Assembly: GCF_043641665.1 (NCBI RefSeq)
Contig: NC_092183.1
Span: forward strand, 3,435,501-3,499,500
Direction of reading: 5' to 3'
Source of the DNA: Enoplosus armatus
Taxonomy: Eukaryota > Chordata > Actinopteri > Centrarchiformes > Enoplosidae
DNA: 64,000 nt
In this document: positions 49,593-61,258 of the stretch, in pieces
Layout of the letters: every line of letters begins with the position of its first letter
How positions within the stretch are numbered: the stretch's first letter is position 1
Made by a program: the position numbers and the translations under genes
Notes under the pieces: model-generated
Told to the model about the DNA's origin: nothing
Database searches by the model: none
What the model saw: the letters and a program-made list of their open reading frames with translations, nothing else

Positions 49593-51780
49593 AGACTCTG
49601 ATTCAAACTTGGGGCTAATTTGTCCCTCTAGTTTATCATTTCACCATAACAATCAGCTCATCCACAAACGCACACCCTCCCAGTTTGCCTTTTAAAGCAC
49701 TCTGTCAGTATATGTGTTTTATGTGTTTTGTGGAGGGAGTTTGGCAACAGGTTTCGCGGTGTTGGAGGTATGATATCAATCCTGGTGGACGGCTGGCCCG
49801 GTCGGACCCCCGTGCTGGACGGTGCCAGCCTTGTGTGTTGGCAGGCCCACCTGGACCCAGCACCTGCTTCTGTCACTGGACATGGCAGGGTGATAAGTGT
49901 TGGGAGGGGGGTGTTTGTTTATGTGCAAGTGCCTTAGGAATAAATCACAACTCAAGTTGCACAGGGACTAATCTTTATGTGAGAATAAAACTTCTCTTAT
50001 CAAACTTTCAGTAGGTCAGATTATTATTTTTCAGAGCCAAAAATAATCTCATTTTGTATGGAGCCAAATAACCTTTCAGAGAACAACTGAACGAATTGAC
50101 CCTTTGACTAGCGATAAAAGGGAACTCAGGTCAAAGTCTGAACGTGAAATATAAAGAAAAATAACTTTTTTCTATTTATTCATTAACATAGTATTCAAGG
50201 TCAGCACGCCACCTAGCTGTCATACTCAGGTAGCTGTTGGCTGGTATGGCTAGTTACAACTTGGCTAACTAGTGGCTTCACAAAACCAGTCTAACCTTAA
50301 AGCAGCATTAACTGATTGTCTTCAACAAGACGTGCTGCGTGTTGACTTCGAAATGATTGCCAATGAGCATTTACCAAACCTACCAAACTGTGAACAAATA
50401 CTGGGTGTTTAAGATTCAAGGCCTGTTTCTTAGTTTACACTTATTCAGAACCCCATTTTGTTTCACAGCGAAGTCGAATCAATGTAATCAGTTGTAGGAA
50501 TGGTTTATGTATATATTTTAGTGAAAGGGACCATCTGTCAATCATTTGTTGTTTGGGTATTGGCTGATCCAGTCTGCTCAGGCTCGGGAATTTTGGAGTA
50601 CACCCACTGATGGCACCTGAACCCAGTGGTGCCTGGTTCTGGAGAGCCTACCCACACCGGATTAGCTGGATCACTTCAGTCTTGATCGAATCAGGAATGA
50701 TAGAAAATATGCTGCGGGGACCCCTGCTGCAACCAGATCTGGGTTTGGTTAGGGCGTCCTAAAACCCAACCAGTGTTGGTGGACCTCAGTGAGCGAAGGG
50801 AGCTTCTGTCTGGCGTCACCTCCGACCTTTATAGCTCTATGGTTTAACTCAACCAGTCACACAATACAGCGTTCCCCACATACTTTTTAAACTAACAGTA
50901 CAAGAAAGGGTCATCTCCATGATCAGGATCTTGATGTGACCACAGAAAACTATTGTATATTAAAAACAAATTAAGCGGCTGATCGCCCCAAAGTCTTTGG
51001 GTCGTTCAAATTCAAGCTGCTTCTTAATGAAGGCAATAACAAGAGTTACAACACAGTTTTGATTGGTAGTTGTAACTTCGCTTTCGGTAGTAAATCACGA
51101 TGTTGCCATGTGTGACATGGTGGAGATGGGGGGGGGTGGGGGGGGGGCAGACAGAGTTGGCAGCTCTGTCTGAGCCCTTCAGTAAGGTCAGCTCGCTCGC
51201 CCCACTCCAAAATATCCCTGGGAGAGAGAGGGGAAGTACATTATACCTAATGATGCCTCGCCAAGAGTTGCTGAGTGTTGGGCATCGGGCGAGAGAACAG
51301 GGGGAGATATATGGCCCGGACCCAGGAGGTGAGAGAGGGAGAGAGTTGGTGAACCCGATAGTAAAGACTCCTCTCCATGAAAGTCAGTCTGACTGGTCTG
51401 TCTGTATGAAGGTTTTGCATCAAAGCCACTGCTAATATATATATATTTTTTTTTTCAAATATGTCAGAAACAACTCACAGATTTAGACACTAATGTGGAT
51501 ACACTTGAACACATCTTTTTCTCTGTTTTTGGCACCACATCCGCAAATAACTGGGATTTTTACTTCCCTGAAAAAGGGTCTTATGAGTAATGCCTCTGTA
51601 TGATAACAGCCATAAATATAGAATCATGTTTGGACAAAATTCATGTTGTAACAGAGTTATTCTGAACGTTTGCTAGCAGAATATTTAACAAATTAATTTA
51701 AGCTCAAAGGTCCATTTATAGGCTTTCAGAGCTTTCAACCATTTGTCATGGAGCTGGCTCAGATCACGTGACCTGCATGG
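49592..51780. other. Non-coding stretch, nothing firm
   Basis: G-rich tract at 51128-51148. The 109-codon frame at 49685-50014 and the 111-codon frame at 51100-51435 lack splice sites and domains. Confidence 0.45.
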
Positions 51781-51794
51781 GTTTTCTTTTTCAG

Positions 51795-51869
51795 ACGACT
51801 GCTCAAGGATTCGGTACGAAATTTGATTGAGGCTTTCGATGCAGCAACCCAGGAGTCCCTGTTTCGCAG
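51795..51869 (+). CDS. Candidate internal coding exon (75 nt, phase 2-2) of an unidentified gene
   Basis: A pyrimidine-rich acceptor (GTTTTCTTTTTCAG, 51781-51794) is followed by 75 nt and then a good donor (CGCAG|GTAGGT, 51865-51875). Of three frames only one is open: after one leading base it encodes 24 residues beginning RLLKDSVRN and ending ATQESLFR, with two bases left over. The exon is therefore symmetric and could be skipped without a frameshift. Composition is amphipathic and helix-like, with a normal codon mix. Local GC is higher than in the flanks. I could not place the peptide in a family and no partner exon was identified in the window, so introns would have to be long or the host gene mostly outside. 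Chance pseudo-exons of this kind do occur in 64 kb, but codon content and splice sites together favour a real exon. Confidence 0.5.
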
Positions 51870-53787
51870 GTAGGTCTAACCACTGATGTAGCTTCAGTTT
51901 TGGGAAACCTCTGAAACAACATTTTAGACCATCACAGGTTCTTGAAACTAGCCGTTGAAACCCAGACTAAAGTAATTTATTTACCAAAGTCAAAGAAAGT
52001 AGTGAATAATATCTAAAGTGTAAAAACATTGCATTGCAGGCTCCTTTCACAGCCAATCTGACTGTTATCAGGAATAGGCATTATCATCACATATGACGTC
52101 CCAAACATATCAGGTAGAAGGGGCCTGCTAACCCTACTAGTAGGTTCAGGAGGCTGTTATTTCAGTAAGTATAAAGAGCGAAAAAGTCCATGTCAGGACG
52201 TGGCCGGGGTGGATGGACAAACACAGGACTTTCACCCAGCAGGTCGGGTTTGTGTCCTGTGTGAAAGATCAATGTTGACTTATTTTAAGTTTTAAGTACT
52301 TAAGTTTGTACTTTTGTTGCCTGACCTAAGCCTTCTGAACCTACTCGTAGGTGAAGGAGGCTCCTTCTAACCCATATCTACGATGCTGATAACAACTAAT
52401 AACGCCCATTCAATTGAGTGATCGCATTCCAATCGGGATGTAGTGGCTTTTCAGTGCCTACCAAACTGATCTGATGTTTGATAAAAGGCCAACATCAGCT
52501 TGATATATCCTGCACACCGCTGTGGTTTTAGGCCCAAAAACAACTTGGTTAGGGTTAGCAAACAGCAGTCAAAGTTAGACTAAGGCCTGGTCACCTCAAC
52601 GCAAACACATGTCGTATTTTAGGGAGGTCAGTCTTGTACACACTCATACGCACACACGTATCCACAGCTGGTTGAGAGCGGCTCAGCAGCGCTCCAACAC
52701 AATTGAGATACATGAACAAATATGAATATTTAATATTTAAGTGTTGATATTAATTATTCATAAAACCAGCACTTTGCAAATGGATTAAATTAATTATGTT
52801 GATAGAATTAGACGAGATTTGGAGGTTAATATAATAATGTTTGTATTATATTTGCTGTAATGGATTCAGAGCCATCTCCTATTAATTGGATTGATGACAG
52901 TTCAAAGCCGCCGGGGTCATTTGTGCGTCATCAAGGCTTTACATTAGTCAAGTTGGATGAAGTGTGTGCACGACTTCTAGAAGAGGAGATGCCAGATAGA
53001 GTCTCCTTCCACTGTGGTCCAAAACTTCACTCTGAAAGAAAGGATGACGCATAATAGAGGTTCAAAAGCATACAGAGTCAGGCATAGTACAAATTGTCCT
53101 TCATTTGTTCTTTGTTAACACCACAGATTAGGTTAATACCATTGCAAAGTAAAAATAAATTAGTTTTATAACCCTGTGCTCTAATCTACCTCAACAAACT
53201 GTACGATTCCTTGTAATTTTTGCGATGTATGGAGCCCCAAAATTAACAAAAGTTAGTGTTACCAGACAAGTCAAGTATAAAACCAAACATAACTGAACTT
53301 TTATAAAGAAGAGTAACCAACGATTGAAGTGCAGCAGCCGATCAGCAAGCTGACAGGAGTATTTCCTGTCAAAGAATCTCTTACAAACTATTTCAGTGTT
53401 GTTACTAGTATTAGCTGACACTTGTTTTCATGTTAGAAAGCTGATCTTAAAGACGCCCCACTTCTCACTTGATTTTTTTTCCCCCTTATTCTTATTCAAA
53501 CAGAGAACAAAAGCAGAAAAATGCAATATTAGCTCAGTAGTGCGATTGAAGCTTGACTGCTGATGAAACTGTTGGCGTCCTGGGTCGTCCGCCCACAAAC
53601 AAGAGACTGTTGGCTGAGGGGACTGTGAGTAAAAGTTGTCCTTTCACTGTGGTTGTTTTCCCAGTTTTGGCTTTTCTGTGTGTTTGTAGCAGCATTTAGT
53701 ACATTTTACCTCCAAATTAATCTGATTTTAATTACCAAATGGGAACATTGCACTTCTCTTTCACATTGAAATGATAAGAAGTTTGCA
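51870..53787. other. Gene-free; element-like at 52690-53060
   Basis: The part 52690-53060 (GATATTAATTATTCATAAAA, AAATTAATTATGTTG, CCTATTAATTGGATTGATG) looks like a conserved element. Its 64-codon frame from 52860 has no splice or homology support. Confidence 0.35.
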
Positions 53788-53885
53788 GGTCCCAGTGGCC
53801 TCGAGGTCTAAGACACTGACCATGTAATCCCAACGTCCCTGTTTGATTGTGGCTGCTGACCTTTGTTGCATGTCGTCTAGCAACA
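53788..53885 (+). mobile_element. tRNA-derived SINE head
   Basis: CAGTGGCCTCGAGGTCTAAG is an A-box-like start and GTCCCTGTTTGATTG a degraded B-box, followed by GCTGACCTTTGTTGCATGTCGTC, the body of a fish SINE that is also present at 62556-62697. The tail has been replaced by other DNA and a G run. Confidence 0.65.
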
Positions 53886-53912
53886 TCCTCGAAGCTGTAG
53901 CTTGTACCTGCA

Positions 53913-53932
53913 GGGGGGGGGGGGGGGGGGGG
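53913..53932. repeat. (G)20 homopolymer
   Basis: Twenty consecutive G residues. Confidence 0.97.
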
Positions 53933-54479
53933 TGATCCAGGAGCAGCCACAGCATTAATTAGCCAATTAGACACCTCCTTCAATTTAGCAACAGCTAAAT
54001 GTGTCCCATACCCACATTTTCTGTTGCTCCCTCCTCCTGTCAAGGTCACTGGTAGTTGATCTTTGACCTCTCAGGGCTGTTTGGCAAGATGATAGAGAGA
54101 CACACTGCTTAGTGGAGACGTTTGGATTTATGTACATATTTTGCACATTTTATTCTCAAATTAGGTTGATTTGGGCTATTTATTGAATATCAGCCATAAT
54201 GGCGGTTTTACTCTCACCACAGAGTATTGATGAAATCGTTTTTTTGTAAACAGATTTTTAAACAAACCCATAAATGTATCCCAGAGTTGGTGTTTAGGAG
54301 GTTTTCCTACCCTGACAACAACATAAATCTACAGGGAACTATAAATCGTTTTCAATATTTGCCACTAAATCGGGCAAATTTGAAAATGCAGAATATCAGC
54401 ACAAAGTACCAGCGATCAGCAGCTTCACTCCAAAGACATCAGCCCTTAAAAACCCCCATCAGTCAAACTCTAGTTTCAA
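53933..54479. other. Non-coding stretch, nothing recognised
   Basis: The 129-codon frame at 54227-54616 has no start or splice context and continues into the element-like block; not called as a gene. Confidence 0.45.
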
Positions 54480-54985
54480 GTGGTCCTGTCCCTCCTTCCA
54501 GCCCTGTGCCAACACACTTCCTCGCCTTTAAAATCATATTACATTTGCAGAGGCTTGCGTATAAATTTTCCCTGCGTCTCATCAGGGCCCCCCGCTCAGT
54601 ATGGCCTCTCCTCTGACTGATATTGGCTCATCATACTTAATCTAGGGTGAAATTTCCTAGTCTGTGCTAAATGACTTGCAGCCTTCACGAGAGAGGAGAT
54701 ATTTATTTTTCTCAGGGCTAATGACCTGTCCCCCGGACCCACCCACTGATGGTTATTTACTAGGGCCCAGATGCTTGGGCTCAAAATGAGTGGTAATGTC
54801 AGCGGGCGCCATCCTTCATCGGGCCGCCCCTGATTGAATCCGAGTGATCCCATTGACATTGACTCTGTGACTTTTAAGGCCATTACCTTCCACCGCCCAC
54901 GATGATCACCTCATCATCGCTTCTGAGCTGACAGCTGATTAGCAACAAATTACTGACAGGAGAAGGCTCTGACACCGGGTGCAAG
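54480..54985. promoter_or_regulatory. Conserved-element-like block
   Basis: About 500 bp of repeat-free DNA with CTTTAAAATCATATTACATTT, CAGGGCTAATGACCTG, ACTGATGGTTATTTAC, GATTGAATCCGAG and CAGCTGATTAGCAAC. Among the most element-like parts of the window, ending just before a TG array. Confidence 0.4.
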
Positions 54986-54992
54986 AGGTTGG

Positions 54993-54995
<3 letters not shown>

Positions 54996-55032
<37 letters not shown>
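54996..55032. repeat. (TG)n microsatellite
   Basis: About 18 uninterrupted TG units, followed by a G run and (CCT)n. Confidence 0.96.
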
Positions 55033-55035
<3 letters not shown>

Positions 55036-57838
55036 AAAGAGGTGGAGGGGGGGGGGTTGCCAAGGAGTCAGGGGCCTCCTCCTCCTCCTCGTCACATGCA
55101 CACACACACAGAGTCAGACACCCCTGCATACACTCAAAGTAATAGCCGTGTCTATGATGCAGCGGTGCCCTCGCCACTAAGCTCATGGTAATGTAATAAG
55201 TGTGGAGAGAAAACGCCAGGGCTCATATGGTTATCCTCCCTGCAACGAGTACACAAGCAGCTGCTCCTCATTGGTGCAGAGGGAGCACACTTTTTCTGTT
55301 TGGGGCTGATGTGGTTGATCACACTGTAGGAAAGTGAAGGTTCACCACGTCACAAGTAGACTGGTGAGCACCTCTGAGTACTACAACAGGGGGAAAAAAA
55401 ATCCCCCAAACTGCCTTTAGGTGGAACGTTACAGAAGTGGAATTAGGGTTCTATAACTCTTTGCCATGGTGTTCCTCAAGGAACCTTGTGGGGTTCCCTG
55501 TGGTTTTAATTCCTCAGAGCTCTTTTACATTGTGAGATAGCATTATTACATCATAAAAGATCCTACTCAAGCTGCTTTATCTAAAAAAACAGTTCACTTG
55601 GATCATGAAAAGGGGAACATAAATTCATGTATTATGTTAGTAACATAATTTAATACTAAAAATACTGAGTGACCCATTAGCAAAGCAAATTATTATTTAT
55701 ATAGAAGCTTTCAACACAGTGTTGTTACAAAGTGTTTTACAGAAGAGGCAAAAGATAAATATTTAAAATCAAAAAAACAAAGAATAAACTACAAAATACA
55801 GAAACTCCAACACGACATGTAAACTGATCTTCATGTGTAGATTTGGTGGAATTCCCTTTAAATGTCGACCAGGTGGGACTTCACTGTGGCCGCAAGTGGC
55901 AATCACAAGATAATGGCACATTGAATTTCCCATGATTCTCCTGAGTCAGTCGCTTTAGTCGTAAAAGTAATTTTAGTCATAATTTGAGTCATAAAATTCA
56001 CCAAACTGTCCCAGTAATGTCGGTTACACAACAATATCTAAGTAAAATTAGCTAACGTTCACTGACATTAGCCACCGTAAGCTACTAATCATACCACAAC
56101 AAGTCAGGCTGCAGCAGCAAAGTGTATTAAACTGTTTTATCACCTAGAAATTAAACATTTCATTATATTTATTAACGCAGTCTTGACCTTAATAGGACTT
56201 CCTGCTTAGATAAAGACTGTTATTCATGTTTTTTTTAAATAAGGTTTGTGTTAACTAACAACCTGTCGTTCGTGGACTGTTGTTCCATCTTTCAGCAACA
56301 CTATTCTGACTCAGTGCCTTCAAGGATCCTCCAAAAAGCCTCCAGCCCATTACAGACATTCATGTCCTCCTGAGGCACACACAAACCTCCCTCGCCTCCT
56401 GGAGGAGCATCTGTCTGGATCTCCAGCCCTCAAGGACCAGACAAGATGGCGGGAGATGAGCAGGGAGATGCTCCATTTGCTGCCAACAGGATCCATTTTT
56501 AATGCTTGGGGGCAATTTAAAGCCTCCCTTTAATTACATATAGGTCCCAGTATACCAGGAGTCATGGATGGAGGGAATGGGAAGTGTTTGAGGGCTCACT
56601 GGCCTCGTAGGTGCTTTGGTTCTGGTCTGGGGACCTCAGTGAGATGCTGGAGTTGACGGCTGACCTCGGCACTGTGAGTTCTTTAAGAAGTTAAAAGCCC
56701 CACAAGTGCCAGAGGGGAGGATGAAATGGTCTCCACTTGTGTCTCTCAGGGACAGATGCAGGACTGAACTAGCTGGAAAAGCACTTTCCTGCAGTTGCAG
56801 AGGCAGAGCACCTCACACTCGTCCCACCGGTGGATCACCACGATGGGTCAGGACTGTAGACATTAAGAGACACTGACACAGGTGGATTTTTACCTCTCAG
56901 GTGCTCACCTGCCGCTGACCTACTGAAGGTTTCAAACCAACAACTCACTGTGTAGGAAACGGACGCAGCGATGGCTTCAAACTTAGAAGAACCGGCATAA
57001 CGAGCGCTGGGCTGTGAGGTGATTTCGGTGTAGTGGCCACAGTCGGTACTGCAGGATCACATGACGGCTACTCGCCCAAGGTGAAGATTACCGTTCTAAA
57101 GTTTTAATCGTGGTTTAAATTCTGAGATCTGTGGACATGGAACCAGTATAGCAACACAAACGTAAAAAAAATAACATGTTATCCAAACATGAAACATATA
57201 TTTATTGTGAACATGTGCAGAGCTACTTCCTGGTTCGTCTTACCATACTTACCGTACCCACTGTTTTTTTTTTACCTTTGTTTTTCCTTTCAACTCATTA
57301 TTTTTATATAATATAACTATAATATGATATATACATCTCAGTTCTCATGTTTCTCACCCTAATTTACTGCAAAGTTGCAATATAAACTGCTGAAATAAAC
57401 TGCTAATCGCTATTAAAACCAAAAAGGTTTGAAGGCAAATCTCAGAGAATCCTTCGGTGTGTGATAGAAAATGTTTTGGCTGCAGCCTGAAGACCTTTGA
57501 GTGTCTGTTCAGCAGCATTATGCTCAGCGCCATACATCATCCTCTGTATTACACCGTCTCTCTGTTTGTCTGCTCCGTCCCCTCAGCCTGCTGTAGCTGA
57601 ACTCTGGCCGCTGCGATGCATCACGGCCTCCGTTTGATCAGCGGGGGGGGGGGGGTCGCGGGCCGAGGTCAGACCCGGTCTCAGACCCGGGTCTTCTCAG
57701 TCTCTGGCCTCTTAGAACATCAGGGCGTTTAAGACAGCGATGAAGCCGTCCCTCTGGTGGATTGGGTCACATTGGCGTGTCTGTCACTTAGCCCGGCTGA
57801 CTCTCCCCTCTCTATCTCCCTCTCTGTCTGCCTGTCAG
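55033..57838. other. Gene-free with decayed repeats
   Basis: The part 55685-55790 (ATTATTTATATAGAAGC, ACAGTGTTGTTACAAAGTG, TTTTACAGAAGAGG) resembles a common fish LINE/SINE tail, too decayed to name. The part 56046-56095 pairs with 48030-48076. G run at 57643-57654. No gene. Confidence 0.45.
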
Positions 57839-58146
57839 GATGGCAGATGACAGCGGGGGCCACCGGGGATTCGCCGGCCCCCGGTGAAGCTCCATTTGCT
57901 GCCCTCCGTGGAGAATCCCCCCCACCAGCTGTATTTCAAGACCGTCACACTGCTGTCACGGCAAAGACTCCGGCAACAAGGCGAGGCCTCTCCCATAAAA
58001 CATCAAAAGCGTCCGCTGCAATGAAAACACAAGTGACGGGGGGCCTTGTCAATCTTTACAGCCCTTCGTCTAAGCGACTGTTGCCCACCGCCACGACACA
58101 CAGCTTCCACGCCATTCATTCATTTTTCATGCTGCGCAGTCGGTGA
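57839..58146 (+). CDS. Possible terminal exon, Ser/Thr/Pro/Ala-rich
   Basis: A strong pyrimidine-tract acceptor (57806-57838, ending CTGCCTGTCAG) is followed by an open frame of about 102 codons ending in TAG-free sequence up to a stop at 58144-58146. An ATTAAA hexamer lies downstream near 58325. The predicted peptide contains TAGATGDSPAPGEAP and KTPATRRGLSHKTSK; it is low in hydrophobic residues and shows no domain. The same DNA has an alternative short frame starting MADDSGGHRGF. Nothing here shows conserved protein character, so a GC-rich regulatory element or the end of a non-coding transcript is as likely. Confidence 0.18.
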
Positions 58147-58620
58147 TCCAAACTGTGCCATCTATTCTGCAGCTGACATGTCCAAATGTCTGAGTTACCG
58201 TATAATGCCGCACATAACGGAGCTGTCTGTGAAAAGTTTTATGATATGGAAATATGTTGAGAGCCTCTGTGATGAATAGACATGATGGGGCCAGAAATAA
58301 CACAGCGCAAGCTTTGTTGTGGACATTAAAGCCTTTTTTTTTTTACATGACACTAATATTTAAATGCTGTGCCAAACATTTGAAACCCATTTTTACTCCC
58401 TGGTATTAACACTGAATCGTTAAAGTGATTGAATATTGTTAATAGGGTTTAGCAGCAGTGCATAGTACAGGTGTGATACTAAGCACAGTCATATTGTTCG
58501 GTGAGGGTTTGGAACAGATTACCATGAGAGCAAACGTATTCCATATTTGAACTGAAGTATGTGCAGTAACAGTGACATAGTGCGGTATCTATGGCAACTA
58601 AATTTGCATGTCACAGCTTT
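58147..58620. other. Non-coding stretch, T run
   Basis: ATTAAA at about 58325 and a T run at 58333-58344; otherwise nothing recognised. Confidence 0.45.
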
Positions 58621-59200
58621 CATTTAAAGGCACCCTGTGGAGTTTTGTTACAGTTATAGTTGTTTTCACCAAAAACACGAACAGATTTGTCGAAAATCTG
58701 CATTACGTTTCCTCATAAACTTCATACAAAGCAAAGCTTTTTGATATTTTTTTGTAAACCTGCTTTGTTTATGTCCATATGTGGCACATTGTTGTGTTTC
58801 TGTGCACTTTACCACCAACTGTTGATCGCACGGTTGTAGTACTCACCGTTACTTACAACCTTAAAGGCCCCATGAAATGACATCTATTCTGTGCTTCCAT
58901 CATGTGATGTTGACGAGTGTGTGAACAGGGTGTTATATTGGTTCATAACACCGTGAGAGATCCACTTCAAGGGAAACCCAACGGGATGTCAGTTCTGGAG
59001 AAAAGGGCTGTTTGGTTTGAAGGAGAAAATGCCTGATGTCTATTTTTTTTGGTTGAGGCGGACTTGTGCAGAATGAGGTCTTGTTTTCTAAGAGGTGACA
59101 TTGTTCCAGGATGTTAGTCTCCCATTTGAAGGGGTCTTTAAACATCAACACCGCATCCGCACAATATTCACTAATCAATGACCCAAAACCCAAGTCCTGA
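58621..59200. repeat. Possible dispersed repeats with TTAAAGGC starts
   Basis: TTTAAAGGCACCCTGTGGAG at 58624 and CTTAAAGGCCCCATGAAATG at 58861 resemble starts of fish interspersed repeats. The minus-strand frame of 86 codons (58933-59193) is probably internal to such a repeat. Confidence 0.35.
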
Positions 59201-59308
59201 CCCTAGAGCAGCCCTGTAAAGAACTGAGAACCATCCAAAGTGTCCTCTTCTTCACTCTGAAGGTCTACAAGTCAACCTGGTTCTCATAGAGATAGAAGCA
59301 CAGGAGCT

Positions 59309-59332
59309 CACACACACACACACACACACACA
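59309..59332. repeat. (CA)n microsatellite, short
   Basis: CA run of about 12 units. Confidence 0.93.
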
Positions 59333-59439
59333 CCACCCCCACAGAGATGAATCCTGTATGCATTATGTCCAGACTGACACGTAAAGAGGCCCTAGATTAA
59401 CTGCTCCCCCCTCCAGACTTTTTTTTTTTTATCCCCTCC

Positions 59440-59865
59440 GTTCCAGGGGCCACGCTCATTTACATAAACAGATAATACTTGATAAAAATTTCCATTAGAC
59501 AAAGGTGAAATGGATCAATTTCTGCTGCCAAGATAAATCTCACGTTTTACACCGACAGGGTCATTACACAAGCCACATTTCAGGAATAATGTATTTAAAA
59601 AGTCCGCCGATAGCGGCCATTTCCCGCTTTCCAATTACCTTAAAGAAAAGCTTATTCTGTGGACAATAAAGCACATTACGGCACAATATGATACAGTCCA
59701 TAAAGATCAGCGTGTTTGATGAGAGGTTAGCGAAAGCTCAGCATATTTCGGAGGGGATGTCACAACCCCGTGGTTATCGCTGACACCTCGCTGTGCTCGC
59801 CATGCAAATGTCCTATTATGCCCAGTCCAAATAGATTAAGAGGCCTGTTCAGAAATAAACAGTTT
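59440..59865. promoter_or_regulatory. Conserved-element-like block
   Basis: Repeat-free DNA containing GCCATGCAAATGTCC (POU octamer, 59800-59814), CCGATAGCGGCCATTTC, CCAATTACCTTAAAG and GGACAATAAAGC. No open frame. Among the most element-like segments; unverified. Confidence 0.4.
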
Positions 59866-60240
59866 TTTTCCTGTTTTTCTTTTTTTTTTTTCGCTCTCTG
59901 CAGTGAAAGTGGGAAGAGAGGAAGAAGATGGGAGGGGGGAAGAAGAAGAAGAAGATGGGTTGGCTGGTTGAGGAGGGAGGGATGGGGGAGGGGGGGGGGT
60001 GAGGTGGATTGACAGGAGAGCGAGGTGATGCCAGCGGTCCGGGGCAGGGAGAGAACGGAAAAACTCATTAGTTTGCTTCCACCCCAATTCGCCGCTCTGC
60101 CTTTGACCTTGAGACATCCACTCCCCTCCGTGCCCTGCCCACTCTCACCCCCTCCATCCACTCCCCCACCCCCCCAACCCCCCGTCTCCTATTTTAGGTG
60201 AATCACACTGCAGGGTTTGGAGTGAGGGGGGGGGGGGCGA
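59866..60240. repeat. Low-complexity zone
   Basis: T run (59880-59891), GAAGAAGAAG runs (59919-59955), G runs (59988-59999 and 60226-60237) and C-rich DNA (60160-60185). The proline/leucine frames here are artefacts. Confidence 0.8.
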
Positions 60241-60882
60241 CAACGGGAGCTGAATGAGGCTTCCTCCACGCTGCAGAATATTTCAACCTGTTTCCCACAA
60301 AAATCTACTCGTTTTTAAGAATTTTCTAGAAATTATCGTCCGTATCCTAAAATAGAATACTACCAATAACAACCTGACACGCGTTCATCTGCGTTCGAAG
60401 CTGAAATATTGAGCACAAGGTCCACTTTCAGCCACTTCTCTTCTCAGCCTGTTGTGGGACCACCTGTTATCACATGACCAAAACTTCCAGGTCACGTGAC
60501 TGTGGCCACTGAGCCCACTTCATTTACTGAGAAAGGCTAACAGACGTGGCTGAAAGCTCTGGAAAAAACGAAGTAAGTGTCGGTCAGAAAGCTGGAATAT
60601 TCTTACTTTTTGAGTTGTAGGAAAATAAGGCTTTAAAGGGAAATTCATGGTATCTTTTTGTCTCTTGTTGAGTCCCTCAACTTTATGGAAGTACAATAGG
60701 AGTTCCCCTTCATACTCTTTACTTGAATACAGTTTGGATTGCAGGACTGTTCATTAACAAAAACTAGAGTTAATATGGCTTCCATAAACGCCATACATGG
60801 GTACAAAACTAGATGTTGGAATATTAAAATATTCGTCAGTGTTTAAAGACATGACATGAAGAGAAAGACATCTGTTTGCAAA
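60241..60882. other. Non-coding stretch, nothing recognised
   Basis: TCACATGACC and GGTCACGTGACTG (E-box) lie near 60470-60502. No gene. Confidence 0.5.
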
Positions 60883-61258
60883 GCTGGAACCTAACTTAAG
60901 TACATTTACTCAAGTACTGTACTTACACAAGTACAATGTTTAGATACTTTCATTGAGTGTTTTCATTTCCTCCTACATTTCAGAAGAAAATATCCCTTTC
61001 CTTTCACTACATGCAGTAAATTCACACATGATGCATTGCTAAATATTTCAAATATATAGTAGTACTAGTAGCTGTGAGTCTTTCTTTGCACCACCTACTG
61101 TAGACTGGCTACAACATTAAAATGCTGCTTACAGGTCAATGCATCAGTACGAATCTGCACGATGAGTGCTTTTACTTTTGTTACTTCAGGGACACGTTTC
61201 TGCTGATACCTTTGTCCTTTTATTAACTTGTAATGGAGTTTGTGTTGCGTTGTCACAT
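60883..61258 (+). mobile_element. AAGTAAAAGTAC-type element, inverted decayed copy
   Basis: It starts CTGGAACCTAACTTAAGTAC-ATTTACTCAAG and continues through GTACTGTACTTACACAAG, CTACATTTCAGAAG, TACAACATTAAAATGCTGC and GAGTGCTTTTACTTTTGTTAC, in the order expected for the reverse complement of the copy at 46654-47109. More diverged than that copy. Confidence 0.7.

Noticed and set aside
56908..56946. 39-nt minus-strand exon with good splice sites
   Set aside because: The sequence around it (GTTGGTTTGAAACC) looks like repeat or tRNA-type text, and the peptide is not convincing.
58933..59193. 86-codon minus-strand frame with protein-like composition
   Set aside because: Lies inside a probable dispersed repeat, no splice sites, no recognised domain.
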